In this document: positions 35,883 to 45,603 of the stretch, piece after piece
Numbering within the stretch: the first letter of the stretch is position 1
How the letters are laid out: each line of letters starts with the position of its first letter
Assembly (NCBI GenBank): GCA_016794925.1
Contig: JAEUIW010000018.1
Coordinates: 1 to 64,000 of the forward strand
Direction: 5' to 3'
From: Phycisphaerae bacterium
Lineage (GTDB): Bacteria > Planctomycetota > Phycisphaerae > Phycisphaerales > UBA1924
Length of the DNA: 64,000 nt
Position numbers and translations under genes: made by a program
Notes under the pieces: model-generated
Database searches by the model: none
What the model was told of the DNA's origin: nothing
What the model saw: only the letters and a program-made list of their open reading frames with translations

Positions 35883-35934
35883 GTTCCCTCCGCACGGGCT
35901 GAAACCCGCGGCGTGGCCCGTTGGGGCCGCACGC

Positions 35935-36858
35935 TCACTCCTCCGGTGCTCCCGCGGTGGCGAGCGCCACCGCCATCCCCGTCGTGATCGGCAGGGCCGC
36001 CGCCACGGACTGCGCGAGCCCACCCTTGAATCCCGGCCAACGCCGCGCCGTCAGCACTCCCGCGCACGCGAAGCACACGGGGCTGAGCACCGCCAACGTC
36101 GCGTAGAGCCACGCGAGCGGCGCATCGGTGAACAGCACCCCCTGGAACAGCGCCAGGCACACCACCGCCGCGCCCGTCGCGGCGGGCCCGCCCGCGAACG
36201 TCAGCCCGCGCCGGAACAGCCATACGAGCGCGGCCCCGCCGCACATCGCGCCGATGATCTGCGGCACCTGCCCCAACTTCATCGTGTGGCACCCGATCGT
36301 CAACAACTGGTGGGCGCCGACGGCGAAGATCAGCAGCGCCAACACACCGCGCACGTTCCCTTGTTGGGCTTCCGCGCCCTGGCTCCCGCTCGACGCGACT
36401 CCGTCCAGGCACGCCACCGCGAGCGTCGCGCCCGCCGCGAACAAGGCCAGATGCGCCACGATGGGCGCCGCTTCCCACGTTCGAAACAGGTTCGAAGCTG
36501 ACGCCCAACCCGCCGCGGCCACCAGCAGGCCCATCATGATCCAGCGAACCAAGGGCCGCGCGCCCGGCGCGTACACGCCGTGCGCCAGCAGCATGAACAC
36601 CAGCGCCGCGACGGGGAACCACTCGTCGCTCCGCGCCGGCGGGAACGCGGTCCGCCCCAGCACCAGCCGGTGCATCGCGGCGTATCCCATCGCCAATACC
36701 GCGGTGCCCGCGGCGGCCCTGAAGATGGAACGCGCCCGCCCCCCGGCCCCCGAGCGGGCCGGCGCGCGCGACCACCAGACGGCCAGGAACGCGATCAGCC
36801 CGAGCAGCCCCGGAGCGACCGCGCCCCAGGCGAGTTGCGTGATGACTTCGATGCTCAT
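35935..36858 (-). CDS. Multispanning membrane protein, unknown function
   Basis: 307 residues, about nine predicted transmembrane segments (AWGAVAPGLLGLIAFLAVWW, LVRWIMMGLLVAAAGWAS and others). Charged cytoplasmic loops carry Arg clusters. The interior pattern and the conserved HQLLTIGCHTMKLG are not assigned to a named family. ATG 36858 has GAGGGGG upstream; an in-frame start 57 bases further would add a Pro/Arg-rich stretch. It lies between the pirin and YceI genes, all on the minus strand with moderate gaps, so co-transcription is possible. Confidence 0.7.
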   Translation of the reverse strand: MSIEVITQLAWGAVAPGLLGLIAFLAVWWSRAPARSGAGGRARSIFRAAAGTAVLAMGYAAMHRLVLGRTAFPPARSDEWFPVAALVFMLLAHGVYAPGARPLVRWIMMGLLVAAAGWASASNLFRTWEAAPIVAHLALFAAGATLAVACLDGVASSGSQGAEAQQGNVRGVLALLIFAVGAHQLLTIGCHTMKLGQVPQIIGAMCGGAALVWLFRRGLTFAGGPAATGAAVVCLALFQGVLFTDAPLAWLYATLAVLSPVCFACAGVLTARRWPGFKGGLAQSVAAALPITTGMAVALATAGAPEE

Positions 36859-36967
36859 GATCGGCCCCCTCGATGCACGGCCGGCGCCACGCGCCGGGAG
36901 CACGAGCGGGGGCACGGCCCCGCGCCCGCGTGCATCGTCCCGCGTACCGCTGTACGCCCGCGCGACC

Positions 36968-37591
36968 CTAGCGCGCGCCCTCGAGACCGACCATGATCGT
37001 CACCTCGTCCGACAGCCCGTCGAGCATGTAATTCATGCCGAATTCCGAGCGTTTGATGGTGAACGTGCTGGCCACGCCCGCGATCTCGCCCTGGCCGCGC
37101 ATGCCCTTGCCCGTTCCGGTGTCCTCGACCGTCACGGTGATGGGCTTGGTGACGCCCTTCAGGCTGATGTCGCCCACGACCTCCCAGGCGGTGTCGCTCT
37201 TCTTGGTGAAGGCCTTGCCCTTGAACGTGATGGTCGGGAATTCCTTGGCCGAAAAGAAGTCCTGGCTCTTGAGGTGCCCGTCGCGCTTGGCGTTGTTCGA
37301 ATCGATCGAATCCGTGGGGATCGTGACCGACAATTCGCTCTTGCCCGGGTCCGCCTTGTTGAGCGCGAATGAGCCCTCGACCTTGCCGAACCGGCCGTAG
37401 AAATTTGACACGTTCAGGTGTTTCACGCGGTACACGACCGACGAGTGCACGGCGTCCACCTTGAACGCACCTTCCGCCGCCGGCGCTCCCGTCCCCGATG
37501 CGCGGGCCGACGCCGCGCCGTTCCCAGCCAGCGCTGCCAGGCCCAGCCCCGCCACGCCCATCACCACTCCGCCGATGATCGTCCGATTCAT
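36968..37591 (-). CDS. YceI-family periplasmic lipid-binding-like protein
   Basis: 207 residues. Signal peptide MNRTIIGGVVMGVAGLGLAA. The mature domain is a lipocalin-like YceI barrel: FKVDAVHSSVVYRVKHLNVS, FYGRFGKVEGSF, DSNNAKRDGHLKSQDFFSAK and FPTITFKGK are the classic signature. Members bind isoprenoids or polyprenyl-like lipids in the periplasm. GGGAGCAAGG precedes ATG 37591. It follows BamA on the same strand at 104 bp but is not typically part of that machinery. Well supported. Confidence 0.93.
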   Translation of the reverse strand: MNRTIIGGVVMGVAGLGLAALAGNGAASARASGTGAPAAEGAFKVDAVHSSVVYRVKHLNVSNFYGRFGKVEGSFALNKADPGKSELSVTIPTDSIDSNNAKRDGHLKSQDFFSAKEFPTITFKGKAFTKKSDTAWEVVGDISLKGVTKPITVTVEDTGTGKGMRGQGEIAGVASTFTIKRSEFGMNYMLDGLSDEVTIMVGLEGAR

Positions 37592-37695
37592 GCCTTGCTC
37601 CCTGTGACCCGCCGTCCCATGCCGTGTTGAGCCTGCGCGCCGCGGACGCCCGCGGGCTCCGATTGCCACCCGTACGTTGCTCGTCCGCGTCGGGT

Positions 37696-40206
37696 TCAGA
37701 ACGGGATGTCCAGGCTGAACGAGAACACCCGCTCACGATCCCCGAATTCCTTGATCACCGGGAACCCGAAGTCGAACGCCAGCGGCGCCTGGCTCAGGGC
37801 CTGGATGTACAGCCGCAGCCCCACGCCCAGCGAGACCCGATACTGGTCGAACCCCACCTCGTCCTGCACCGTCCCCGTGTCCGCGAAGGCCACCATCGAG
37901 AACGTCTCGCCGAAGATCGGCTGCTCGATCTGCGGCGAGATCGTGAACGCCCACGTGCCGCCCACGGGGTCGTCGCCGCGCGTCCCCGTGTCGTTGCGGA
38001 TCCCCTTGGGCGAGATGGTCCGGAACCGGAAGCCGCGGAACGTGCGCCCGCCCAGGTAGTACCGCTCGTAGATGGGCACGCCCTTCTTGTCGTCGGGGAT
38101 GTACGACGCGGCGGTCTTGAGCGAGAAGATCGTCCGCAGGCCGAGGAAGTCCTCGTTCACCGTCAGGAAGAGCACGTGCTCGGCCGAGACCTTGGTGAAG
38201 TCGAACGCCCCCCCGAAGACGCCCACCCGCTCCACGCCCATTTCCATGCGCGTGCCCTTGCTCGGGCGGAACCGCGTGTCCGTGGTCGTGCGCGTCACCA
38301 CCAGCCCCAGGCCCGTGATCAGGTCGTCGCCCTTGAAGTCGAACACGTCCGTGGGCGCGTCCGCGTCGATGTTCCGGATGTTCACGTTCTCGCCCCGGCC
38401 CGTGACGCTCGCGGCCCAGATCTCGCCGAAGCGGCGGCCCAGCGCGAGCGAACCGCCCAGGCGGTCCTCGTCGTACTGCTCGAACTTCCGCTGCCGGTAC
38501 GCGAACGTCCCCGAGCCGGAGAAGTCCGTCTCGAAGAGGTACGGCTCGCCCAGCGACACCGCGTACGTGCTCAGCTCCGTCCCCGGAGAGAGCGAGATGC
38601 TCAGCGACTGCCCCGCCCCACGGAACGCCCGCCCCGACACCATCTCGCTCGGCGAGTCGGGCACGTCGAAGAGATCGAAGTTCCGCTGGTTCAGGTTGAT
38701 GATCCCCGCCACGCCCGCGTCCGACGACACCGCCGCGCCGAAGTTGAGCGACCCCGTGTTTGTCTCCTTGACCTCCACGAGCACGTCCCGGTGCTCGGGG
38801 TCGTCCGGGGCGGGGGGCTGGATCGTTACCTTCACCCCCTGCGGGTCACGCAGGTCGAAGAGGTTGAGCTCCTGCAGGTTCCGCTGCGTCTGCCGCAGCG
38901 CCGTCGTGTCCAGCGGCCGGTCCGGGTACACCTTCACCTGCCGACGGATCACCTTCTGCTGCGTCAGGTCGTTCCCCTTGATCGTCACCGAGCCCGTCTT
39001 GAACGCGCGACCCTCGAAGATGATCAGCAGCAGGTCAACCTGCGGCTGGGCCGTGTCACGGATCTCCACCCGCTCCACCCGCGCGTCCGCGTACCCCAGG
39101 CGCCCGTACGCGTCGCGCACCGCCTCCACCGACTTGCGGATCTTGTCCGCGCTGTACGCGTCGCCGGGCTTGATCGACATCAGCCCCATCAGCTGCTCCA
39201 CGCTGAACACCGTCGGCGCCTCGCCCCCCGGCCGGCCCTGCCCCTCGTCCAGTTCCGCCCGCACGCGCCGGAGCGTGTACAGCGGCCCCTCGTCGATCAG
39301 GAACGTCACGATCGCCTCGCGCCCGTTCGGCGCCGGTGTCACGCGCCGGTCCGCGCGCACGTCCAGGTACCCCCGGTCCTTGTGAAACTGCACCACCGCC
39401 GCCACGTCCTGGTCCAGCACCTCGTCGTCGAGCGGGCCAAGCTGGAACAGACCCGAGATCTTGCTCTTGAGCACCGGACGGATCTCGCGCGGTTCGAACG
39501 CCCGGTTCCCCTCGAACCGGATGTCCGTCACCTTCACGCGGTCCCCCTCCCGGATCCGGAAGAGCACGATCCCCGTCTCCTCCAGCTGCGCCTCGTCCAC
39601 TCGGACCTGCGCCAGGTAGTACCCCTTCTTGCGGTACAGCTCCTCGATCTTCCGCACCGAACGGTCCAGCTGGAAACGGTCAACCGGCGTGTTCGCCAGC
39701 AGCGTCACCTGCGCCGCGATGTCCTGGTCGCTGATCTGCCGGTTCCCCACCACCTGCACGTCCGCGATCACCGGCGTCTCGCGCAACGCGAAGTTCAACG
39801 CCACGCTCTGATCGTCGAACGACTGCGCCGTCGCATTGATCTCCCGGAACCGCCCCAGACGGTTCAGCCGCTGGATGTCCTCGCGCACCGATTCCACCGC
39901 CAGCGGCTGCCCCACGCGCGAACGCAGCGAGTTCCGCACCAGACCCTCGTCCACGCGTTTCAGGCCCGTCAACCCGATCTCACGGATCGCTCGCCCCTCG
40001 AACGGCTGCAGCGATTCCACTGGCGGCGAAGCCGGAACCGACGGTTTTCCCGTCGCCCGAGGCACATCCGGCGCCGCGCCAGAATCGTCCTGCCCCCAGG
40101 CCCATCCGGCAGCCGGGCCCATCACGATCAGCGCGCCCGCAAGCCGCGCCAACGCGCGTGCGCGCCCGCCCTCTCGCGCGCTCGGATGTCCCGTTTGCTT
40201 TGACAC
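37696..40206 (-). CDS. bamA: Outer membrane protein assembly factor BamA
   Basis: 836 residues from a GTG start. Inserts beta-barrel proteins into the outer membrane. A signal peptide (ALARLAGALIVMGPAAGWAW) is followed by five POTRA-type repeats (about 60-430; e.g. DVQVVGNRQISDQDI, RYVKV-like DRVKVTDIRFEGNRAF, GSVTIKGNDLTQQKVIRRQV), then a 16-stranded Omp85 barrel ending in FSFSLDIPF with the terminal Phe. The barrel carries the YERYYLGGRTFRGF element, which resembles the conserved VRGF/Y loop-6 motif. Start GTG 40206 lacks a clear Shine-Dalgarno. Divergent from ompH-lpxD-lpxC, and so next to typical partners of the bam/lpx gene region. Proves an outer membrane. Confidence 0.95.
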   Translation of the reverse strand: MSKQTGHPSAREGGRARALARLAGALIVMGPAAGWAWGQDDSGAAPDVPRATGKPSVPASPPVESLQPFEGRAIREIGLTGLKRVDEGLVRNSLRSRVGQPLAVESVREDIQRLNRLGRFREINATAQSFDDQSVALNFALRETPVIADVQVVGNRQISDQDIAAQVTLLANTPVDRFQLDRSVRKIEELYRKKGYYLAQVRVDEAQLEETGIVLFRIREGDRVKVTDIRFEGNRAFEPREIRPVLKSKISGLFQLGPLDDEVLDQDVAAVVQFHKDRGYLDVRADRRVTPAPNGREAIVTFLIDEGPLYTLRRVRAELDEGQGRPGGEAPTVFSVEQLMGLMSIKPGDAYSADKIRKSVEAVRDAYGRLGYADARVERVEIRDTAQPQVDLLLIIFEGRAFKTGSVTIKGNDLTQQKVIRRQVKVYPDRPLDTTALRQTQRNLQELNLFDLRDPQGVKVTIQPPAPDDPEHRDVLVEVKETNTGSLNFGAAVSSDAGVAGIINLNQRNFDLFDVPDSPSEMVSGRAFRGAGQSLSISLSPGTELSTYAVSLGEPYLFETDFSGSGTFAYRQRKFEQYDEDRLGGSLALGRRFGEIWAASVTGRGENVNIRNIDADAPTDVFDFKGDDLITGLGLVVTRTTTDTRFRPSKGTRMEMGVERVGVFGGAFDFTKVSAEHVLFLTVNEDFLGLRTIFSLKTAASYIPDDKKGVPIYERYYLGGRTFRGFRFRTISPKGIRNDTGTRGDDPVGGTWAFTISPQIEQPIFGETFSMVAFADTGTVQDEVGFDQYRVSLGVGLRLYIQALSQAPLAFDFGFPVIKEFGDRERVFSFSLDIPF

Positions 40207-40477
40207 GGCAGGGACAATACCGCCCTTGGCCGCGCTCCGCCCGAGCGGTCCCGACCCGGACGTCCTCCCCTTCCCATGTGGACGAAGTGGGGAGTTGAAG
40301 CCCCGACGCGCGCACGTTACCGTACCGGCCCCCTCCCCCGAGCACCCCCCGTCATGGTGTCACTCGGGTGGGTGGATCGCTCCCCCGGTCCGCCGCGCGG
40401 TGGACCTGTTTGTAGTGATTCTCCCGACGCCCGCACGCGTTGGTTACGTCCGTACGAGCCGGAATCGAGACCGAGAC

Positions 40478-40726
40478 ATGGCCAAGCACGCGCGGCGGAT
40501 CCGTCGGAGCATCCTGGCAATGGCCTGCATGTCCTCGATCCTCCTCGCGCTGCTGCTGGTCTGGCGCTTCATCACCTTTGAGAGTGTCGCGGAGCTCCGA
40601 ACCGCGGAATTGGTGGGTCTCCTGGGGCTGCTGCTGCTCCCCGGCGCCACCCTCGCGGCCCTGCTCTTTGACCGCAAGGCCCGCGCCGACTCCCCGATCG
40701 TGCTCGCCGCGACCGTTCGGGCCTGA
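40478..40726 (+). CDS. Small two-helix membrane protein, unknown function
   Basis: 82 residues. A basic N-terminus (MAKHARRIRRSI) precedes two hydrophobic helices (about 13-33 and 45-62) separated by a short polar turn. No family recognised. The ATG has an AG-rich stretch upstream but no strong Shine-Dalgarno. It lies between bamA (divergent) and ompH, 115 bp before the latter, and could be co-transcribed with it. Real-gene status is likely from hydrophobic pattern and position, but not certain. Confidence 0.5.
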   Translation: MAKHARRIRRSILAMACMSSILLALLLVWRFITFESVAELRTAELVGLLGLLLLPGATLAALLFDRKARADSPIVLAATVRA

Positions 40727-40841
40727 CCCACCCCAACTGTCGGGATCGTCCGATCAACCCCCGAACCGTTCACGCCGCTAGGATCTGCATCCGGGCCCGG
40801 CCGTGCGCGCGGCGCCCAACACCTCTCCGTGAGGCCCACGC

Positions 40842-41531
40842 ATGAAAATGTCCCGTCCGTTCGGAGCGATCCTGCTTCTCCTGGCCGCTGTCGGCACGCT
40901 CACGCTGACCTGGAAGGCCGGCGCCCGCTTCGATCCCAAGCCCTCTCCCCCCAACGGAATGGCCGTCATCGACCTCACCCGTGCCTTCGAAGGCTTGGAC
41001 GAGAAGAACGCGAAGGAGAGCGAGCTCCGTGAATACAAGCTCAAGCTCGAGACCGAAATGAAGAAGATGAAGGAGACCTACGACGGGGAAAAGAGCAAGT
41101 TCGACGCCCTCCCCGATGGCCAGGAAAAGAAGGACTCCTTCGAGCGGGCCCGCAAGCTCGCCATCCAGCTCGAGCTCGAAAACCGGTTCTCCACCCAAAA
41201 GCTCGACGAGGCCACCGCCGACACGTTCCGCTCCCTCTACGCCAAGATCGCCGACGCCTCCGCCCGACTGGCCAAGCAGGCCGGCTACACCATGGTCGTC
41301 TCCACCGACGAGAAGGTCGTCATCCCGCAGACCGGCACCGACGACGTGAAGCGCACCATCTCCCTCAAGCGGTTCGTCTTCGTCGATCCCGTCCACGACG
41401 TGACCGACGACCTCGTTCGCATGCTCAACGTCGAATACAAGAGCGCCGGGGGCACCGTCCCCGCCAGCGCCAAGGCCGATGAGAAGGCCAAGCCCGCCGC
41501 CAAGCCCGCCGGCGCGCCCAAGAAGAATTGA
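40842..41531 (+). CDS. OmpH/Skp-family periplasmic chaperone
   Basis: 229 residues. Signal anchor/peptide ([20 protein letters not shown]), then the Skp start [13 protein letters not shown] and a long charged coiled coil (about 50-110: [19 protein letters not shown]). The C-terminal strand-helix part ([16 protein letters not shown]) closes the Skp fold, and a Lys/Ala/Pro-rich tail extends to the end. Skp holds unfolded outer membrane proteins for BamA. GAGG precedes ATG 40842. Position next to bamA and before lpxD is the conserved order seen in many diderms. Confidence 0.9.
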   Translation: MKMSRPFGAILLLLAAVGTLTLTWKAGARFDPKPSPPNGMAVIDLTRAFEGLDEKNAKESELREYKLKLETEMKKMKETYDGEKSKFDALPDGQEKKDSFERARKLAIQLELENRFSTQKLDEATADTFRSLYAKIADASARLAKQAGYTMVVSTDEKVVIPQTGTDDVKRTISLKRFVFVDPVHDVTDDLVRMLNVEYKSAGGTVPASAKADEKAKPAAKPAGAPKKN

Positions 41532-41595
41532 CCCCGTCGCCGCGCCCGCGGACCCCGGCCCGCCGCCGGGCCGGCACGCTCTCGTGGACCGTCGC

Positions 41596-42690
41596 ATGGG
41601 ACAACCCCACACCAGCGCCACCATCGCGTCCGCACTCAAGGCCGAGCTGGTCGGCAGGTCCGACCTCGCGATCGTGGGGATCGAGACGCTCGGCCTCGCC
41701 CGCTCCGATCAGCTCTCGTTCATCCGCGACCCCTCCAACGCCCGGCAATGGCCCGCCTCTCGCGCCGGCGCGGCGTTGGTGTCCCGGGGCGTCGAAGTTC
41801 CCGGGCACGACCCGTCCGTCCGCGCGCTGATCCGCGTCGCCGATGCCGACCTCGCCCTCATCGAGTGCCTCAGGCTCTTCGCCCCGCCCCCCGTCCGGCA
41901 CGAACCCGGCGTCCACCCCACCGCCATTGTCCATCCCTCGGCGCGCATCGCGCCCGGCGTCAGCGTCGGCCCCGCCTGCATCGTCGGAGCGGAGACGATC
42001 ATCGCCGAGGGCTCCGTGCTCGTCTCCGGCGTCATCCTCGGCGCGCACGTGCGCATCGGCCGCGGCACGCTCCTCCACCCCGGCGTCACCGTCATGGAGC
42101 GCTGCTCCATCGGGGACGGCTGCATCCTCTGGCCCCACGCCGTCATCGGCGCCGACGGGTTCGGGTACCGCCCCGCCCCCGACGGCCGCGGCTTCATCAA
42201 GATCCCCCACGTCGGCAGTGTCGAGATCCATGACGGCGTCGAGATCGGCGCGTGCTCCTGCATCGACCGCGGCAAATTCAGCGCCACCGTCATCGGCGCC
42301 GGGACCAAGATCGACAACCACGTGCAGATCGGCCACAACGTCCGCATCGGCCGCTGCTGCATCATCTGCGCCCTCACGGGCATCGCCGGCTCGGTCGTGA
42401 TCGAGGACGGCGTGCTCATCGGCGGTCACTCCGGCATCGCCGACAATCTCCACATCGGCACCCGCGCCCGCATCAGCGCCAAGGCCGGCGTCATCTCCGA
42501 CGTCCCGGCCGGCGAGACGTACTTCGGGTACCCCGCCGGGCCGCACAAGGATCAGATGCGCTCCTTCGCCGCCCTCCGCAAGCTCACCGAACACCTGCGC
42601 ACCATCAAGCGGGCCGAAAAACTCCTCGCCCAGAACGGCCTGCTGGCGGCCCGGGCCGAGGCCGCCAAGAACGGGCCCGTCGGCGCATGA
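41596..42690 (+). CDS. lpxD: UDP-3-O-(3-hydroxyacyl)glucosamine N-acyltransferase (LpxD)
   Basis: 364 residues. Third enzyme of lipid A synthesis, N-acylating UDP-3-O-acyl-glucosamine. The N-terminal uridine-binding domain is followed by a left-handed beta-helix of hexapeptide repeats (about 115-320; [20 protein letters not shown]). The catalytic His is in [15 protein letters not shown], and [19 protein letters not shown] is a typical LpxD loop. The C-terminal helix ends the protein. Start 41596 is chosen as the family N-terminus; the first in-frame start upstream overlaps ompH. Overlaps lpxC by 4 bp (ATGA). Confidence 0.95.
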   Translation: MGQPHTSATIASALKAELVGRSDLAIVGIETLGLARSDQLSFIRDPSNARQWPASRAGAALVSRGVEVPGHDPSVRALIRVADADLALIECLRLFAPPPVRHEPGVHPTAIVHPSARIAPGVSVGPACIVGAETIIAEGSVLVSGVILGAHVRIGRGTLLHPGVTVMERCSIGDGCILWPHAVIGADGFGYRPAPDGRGFIKIPHVGSVEIHDGVEIGACSCIDRGKFSATVIGAGTKIDNHVQIGHNVRIGRCCIICALTGIAGSVVIEDGVLIGGHSGIADNLHIGTRARISAKAGVISDVPAGETYFGYPAGPHKDQMRSFAALRKLTEHLRTIKRAEKLLAQNGLLAARAEAAKNGPVGA

Positions 42691-43565
42691 ACCGCGTCGC
42701 CGCGCACGGGCACACGCTCGCGTCCACGGCCGTCTTGTCCGGCGTCGGGCTCTTCACGGGCGCCCCGTCGTCCGTCGCGGTCGCCCCCGCGCCCGCCGGA
42801 TCGGGCCTCGTCTTCCGCCGCGCCGACCACCCCGACCGCCTCATCCCCGCCCTGGTCCGGCACGTCGTTCCCGAGAACCGCCACACCGCACTCTCCACCT
42901 CGGGCCCCGCCGCGGGCGTCCACACCGTCGAGCACCTCCTCTCCGCGCTCGTGGGCCTGGGCATCTGGGACGCCCGAATCGATGTGCGCGGCCCGGAGGT
43001 CCCCCTCGCCGACGGTTCCGCCCTCCCGTTCGTGCGCGCTCTGCTCGACGCCGGCGTCTGCGCCCACGACGCCCCGACCCGCGAGCCCATCCGGCTCAAC
43101 CGCCCCATCCGAGTCGAGGACGGACCGGCCTCCATCGAGGCCCGACCCCATGACTCACCCGCGCGGCGCACGCTCGCCCTGGAGTACCACCTCGACTACG
43201 GACCCAACGCCCCCCTCCCGCCTCAGCGATTCGCGTTCGAGCTCGATCCCGCCGCCGGCTCCGCCGCGTACGCCGATGAGGTCGCTCCGGCCCGCACGTT
43301 CGCCCTCGCCGAGGAAGCCCAGGCCATGCGCCGCTCGGGGCTCTTCTCCCATCTCTCCCCCAGGGACGTACTCGTGCTCGGCCCCGATGGTCCGATCGAC
43401 AACGCCCTCCGTTTCCCCGATGAGCCCGCGCGACACAAGCTCCTCGACCTTCTGGGTGATCTCGCGCTGATCGGACGACCGCTCGTGGGACGGATCATCG
43501 CGCGCCGGTCCGGGCACGCGCTGAACCACGCGATCGCCCGCGCCGTCATCGAATCTCATCCCTAA
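42687..43565 (+). CDS. lpxC: UDP-3-O-acyl-N-acetylglucosamine deacetylase (LpxC)
   Basis: 292 residues. Zinc deacetylase making the committed step of lipid A synthesis. Zinc-ligand motifs: [10 protein letters not shown] (His about 83) and the [12 protein letters not shown] His/Asp pair, followed by the catalytic SGHALNHA His. ENRHTALS and [13 protein letters not shown] are also typical. The family N-terminus ([17 protein letters not shown]) is complete. ATG 42687 overlaps the lpxD stop codon, so translation is coupled. Slightly shorter than the 305 residues usual in E. coli. No fused FabZ domain, unlike some relatives. Confidence 0.95.
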   Translation: MNRVAAHGHTLASTAVLSGVGLFTGAPSSVAVAPAPAGSGLVFRRADHPDRLIPALVRHVVPENRHTALSTSGPAAGVHTVEHLLSALVGLGIWDARIDVRGPEVPLADGSALPFVRALLDAGVCAHDAPTREPIRLNRPIRVEDGPASIEARPHDSPARRTLALEYHLDYGPNAPLPPQRFAFELDPAAGSAAYADEVAPARTFALAEEAQAMRRSGLFSHLSPRDVLVLGPDGPIDNALRFPDEPARHKLLDLLGDLALIGRPLVGRIIARRSGHALNHAIARAVIESHP

Positions 43566-43893
43566 AACAAGTGTAAATCTGACAAGCACCCCACGAATCG
43601 GCGACATGAAACCCCATCGGCCCGATTCCCAACCCTATTTGGTTCTTGGCCGCGCGCCCATTGGGGGTATGCTTGGAGTTGTGCCGATCTGCTCAGGACG
43701 GACGATGCGTGAAGCACCCGATTCTGCTGTTTTTCGCCGCGGATCGGGGCGCGAACGGAACTTCGTGGCCGCACGTGCGTCCGACGTGGTCAGCCGAGGT
43801 GCGGGGGATTGGGATTCATGGGGTCGGGCCGGGGTGGAGGAGTCGGGGGGATGGGGGCGGCCTGATGCGGGCCCGGGGATCTGGAGCGCGCCG
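43566..43893. promoter_or_regulatory. Promoter-bearing gap before the pilin-like gene
   Basis: 328 bp. A candidate sigma-70 promoter reads TTGGCC (43646-43651), 16 bases, TATGCT (43668-43673) on the plus strand, giving a leader of about 215 nt for the gene at 43894. The long leader contains no gene that could be supported; no hairpin or riboswitch fold was recognised. Confidence 0.35.
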
Positions 43894-44520
43894 ATGCGAA
43901 CAACCAAGAAACCAATCCGCGCCGCGTTCACGCTCATCGAGCTGCTGGTGGTCATCAGCATCGTCTCGATCCTGGTCGGCCTGGCTCTGCCTTCGCTCGG
44001 GAAAGCCCGCGAGGCCTCGCGTCGCCTGAAGTGCCTGACGAACCTCAAAGGCTTCGGCGTCAGCTTCTCGCTCTACATGAAGGACAACAAGGACCTTCTC
44101 CCCTACGTACTCCCTTTCCACAACGACGATTTCCCTCCGAACCCCGACGACCCGCAACTGCTCGAAGTGCTGGCCGGGTACATGGACGTTCCGGCGCCGG
44201 CCAAGGACAAGGACGGCGTGCTGATCGTCACCGAGCCCTACCTCTGCCCGTCCGACACCGACAACCTCGGAAAGGACACCGGGTTCTCTTACGAGTACTG
44301 GGCGGGCGCGTTGATGATCGCCCGCGAGATCTTCCGCGGCGACCCCCAGCCCGCCCGCACCGTCACGCGTTTCTACGAGCAGAACCCGGGCTTCCCCGTC
44401 CTCGCGGACGCCAACCCCTGGCACAAGGGCGGCTACCCATTCCAGCAGAACGCCCTGTACTTCGATGACTGGCGCGCCGACTGGCTCGTCACCGACCCCA
44501 AGACCCAGATGGGCCATTGA
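43894..44520 (+). CDS. Type II secretion/pilin-like protein with prepilin cleavage signal
   Basis: 208 residues. A basic leader (MRTTKKPIRAA) precedes the prepilin peptidase site and hydrophobic helix FTLIELLVVISIVSILVGLA; Phe is the mature N-terminus and Glu5 is present. The remainder (KCLTNLKGFGVSFSLYMKDN; TEPYLCPSD) resembles the many pseudopilin-like proteins of planctomycetes (H-x-G/DUF1559-type relatives). GGAG lies upstream. Processed by a prepilin peptidase not in this window. It may be a surface or secretion-pseudopilus subunit; no pilus assembly genes adjoin. Confidence 0.85.
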   Translation: MRTTKKPIRAAFTLIELLVVISIVSILVGLALPSLGKAREASRRLKCLTNLKGFGVSFSLYMKDNKDLLPYVLPFHNDDFPPNPDDPQLLEVLAGYMDVPAPAKDKDGVLIVTEPYLCPSDTDNLGKDTGFSYEYWAGALMIAREIFRGDPQPARTVTRFYEQNPGFPVLADANPWHKGGYPFQQNALYFDDWRADWLVTDPKTQMGH

Positions 44521-44542
44521 TTCACCACGCCCGAGCCCGCCC

Positions 44543-45382
44543 ATGAACCCAGACCCGACTCCCGCAGGCCAGCCCCACCTCACCGACGGGCTCTTCGCGC
44601 CGGTCGCGCCTCGCCCCACGGTGCGGGCCCGGATGAACGCCGCGGCCCGGGGATCGCTCGCGGGCCTCCGCGCCCTCGCCGCCAGGCCCCGCGTCCGCGC
44701 CGGCGCGGCGGTGGCTCTGGTGCTGGCCATGGTCGGCGGCGGCACGTTCGCGTACCTTGAACTCCGGCCACGACCGATGCCCAACGTGGCCACCGACGAC
44801 CTCGACAGCGTGCTCGACTACGCGCTGATGACCGAGGATTTCAACCGCCTCCCCGTCGACAAGCGGCTCGACCTCATCAAGGACCTCATCGCCCGCCTCA
44901 AGAGCGTCACCGCCGAGGACTCCAGCGCCCTGGCCATGTTCGCCACCAGCATCATGGGCGCGGCACGCGAACAACTCATGAAGAACGCGGGCCGCCTCGG
45001 GGCCGACGTCATGGATCAGTACGCGAAGGAGTACGTGCAGGTGCCCGCCGACGATCGGGGCGCGTTCCTCGATGACAAGCTCATCGAGTTCACCAAGATG
45101 ATGGAGCAGCTCACCGGCCAGAACATGAAGGAGTCGGAGACCGAGCGCCTCGCCATGGCCAAGAAGCAGGCCAAACGCGACTACGACCGCGCCCGCTCCA
45201 GCGCCGATCAGCAGCTCACGCGCGACCGCGCCGCCCGGTTCTTCCAGTTCATCCATCGACAGGGCGACCAGATGGCCGCCGACGCCGAGCAGAAGGGCCG
45301 CCTCACCCGCTTCATGCGCGACATGACCCGTCACCTCCGCGGCCAGGACCCCAGCACCGGCAAGCCCGTGGGGCCCGGGTGA
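44543..45382 (+). CDS. Single-pass membrane protein, unknown function
   Basis: 279 residues. A Pro-rich cytosolic N-terminus (about 1-50) precedes one transmembrane helix (about 56-75, VRAGAAVALVLAMVGGGTFA). The rest is helical and charged (EDFNRLPVDKRLDLIKDLIARLK, ETERLAMAKKQAKRDYDRAR), suggesting a coiled-coil periplasmic or cytoplasmic domain. No family recognised. It begins 22 bp after the pilin-like gene, so both are probably one operon. The true start 44543 follows a CCCGCCC context with no Shine-Dalgarno, so translational coupling may be used. Confidence 0.7.
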   Translation: MNPDPTPAGQPHLTDGLFAPVAPRPTVRARMNAAARGSLAGLRALAARPRVRAGAAVALVLAMVGGGTFAYLELRPRPMPNVATDDLDSVLDYALMTEDFNRLPVDKRLDLIKDLIARLKSVTAEDSSALAMFATSIMGAAREQLMKNAGRLGADVMDQYAKEYVQVPADDRGAFLDDKLIEFTKMMEQLTGQNMKESETERLAMAKKQAKRDYDRARSSADQQLTRDRAARFFQFIHRQGDQMAADAEQKGRLTRFMRDMTRHLRGQDPSTGKPVGPG

Positions 45383-45423
45383 CCCCGCCTCGTGTCGGGT
45401 TGAGGGCCGCGCCGACGGTTGAA

Positions 45424-45507
45424 TGCGGGCGACAGGAATCGAACCTGCACGGCCTCGCGGCCACGGGAACCTAAATCCCGCGCGTCTGCCAGTTCCGCCA
45501 CGCCCGC
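45424..45507 (-). tRNA. tRNA-Leu (anticodon UAG)
   Basis: 84 nt on the minus strand. The acceptor stem GCGGGCG (45507-45501) pairs with CGCCCGC (45431-45425), with discriminator A at 45424. The anticodon stem CGGGA/TCCCG closes a loop TTTAGGT, giving UAG and reading CUA. A long variable arm (GGCCGCGAGGCC region) and a T-arm with GGTTCGATTCC mark a class II tRNA. The 3' CCA is not encoded. It is antisense to the flanking plus-strand genes. Confidence 0.93.
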
Positions 45508-45603
45508 GTCGGCCGATGCTATGGGCCGCGCCGCCGCACGTATCATTGTTCGCCCCGTTCGTTCGCGACCCTGTTCCCCTCGCACGCCCGACGAGAATCA
45601 ACC

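Noticed and set aside
37624-40203. Plus-strand frame of 859 codons opposite bamA
   Set aside because: Antisense of BamA; Arg/His/Leu-rich repeats are the complement of codons in the POTRA/barrel gene.
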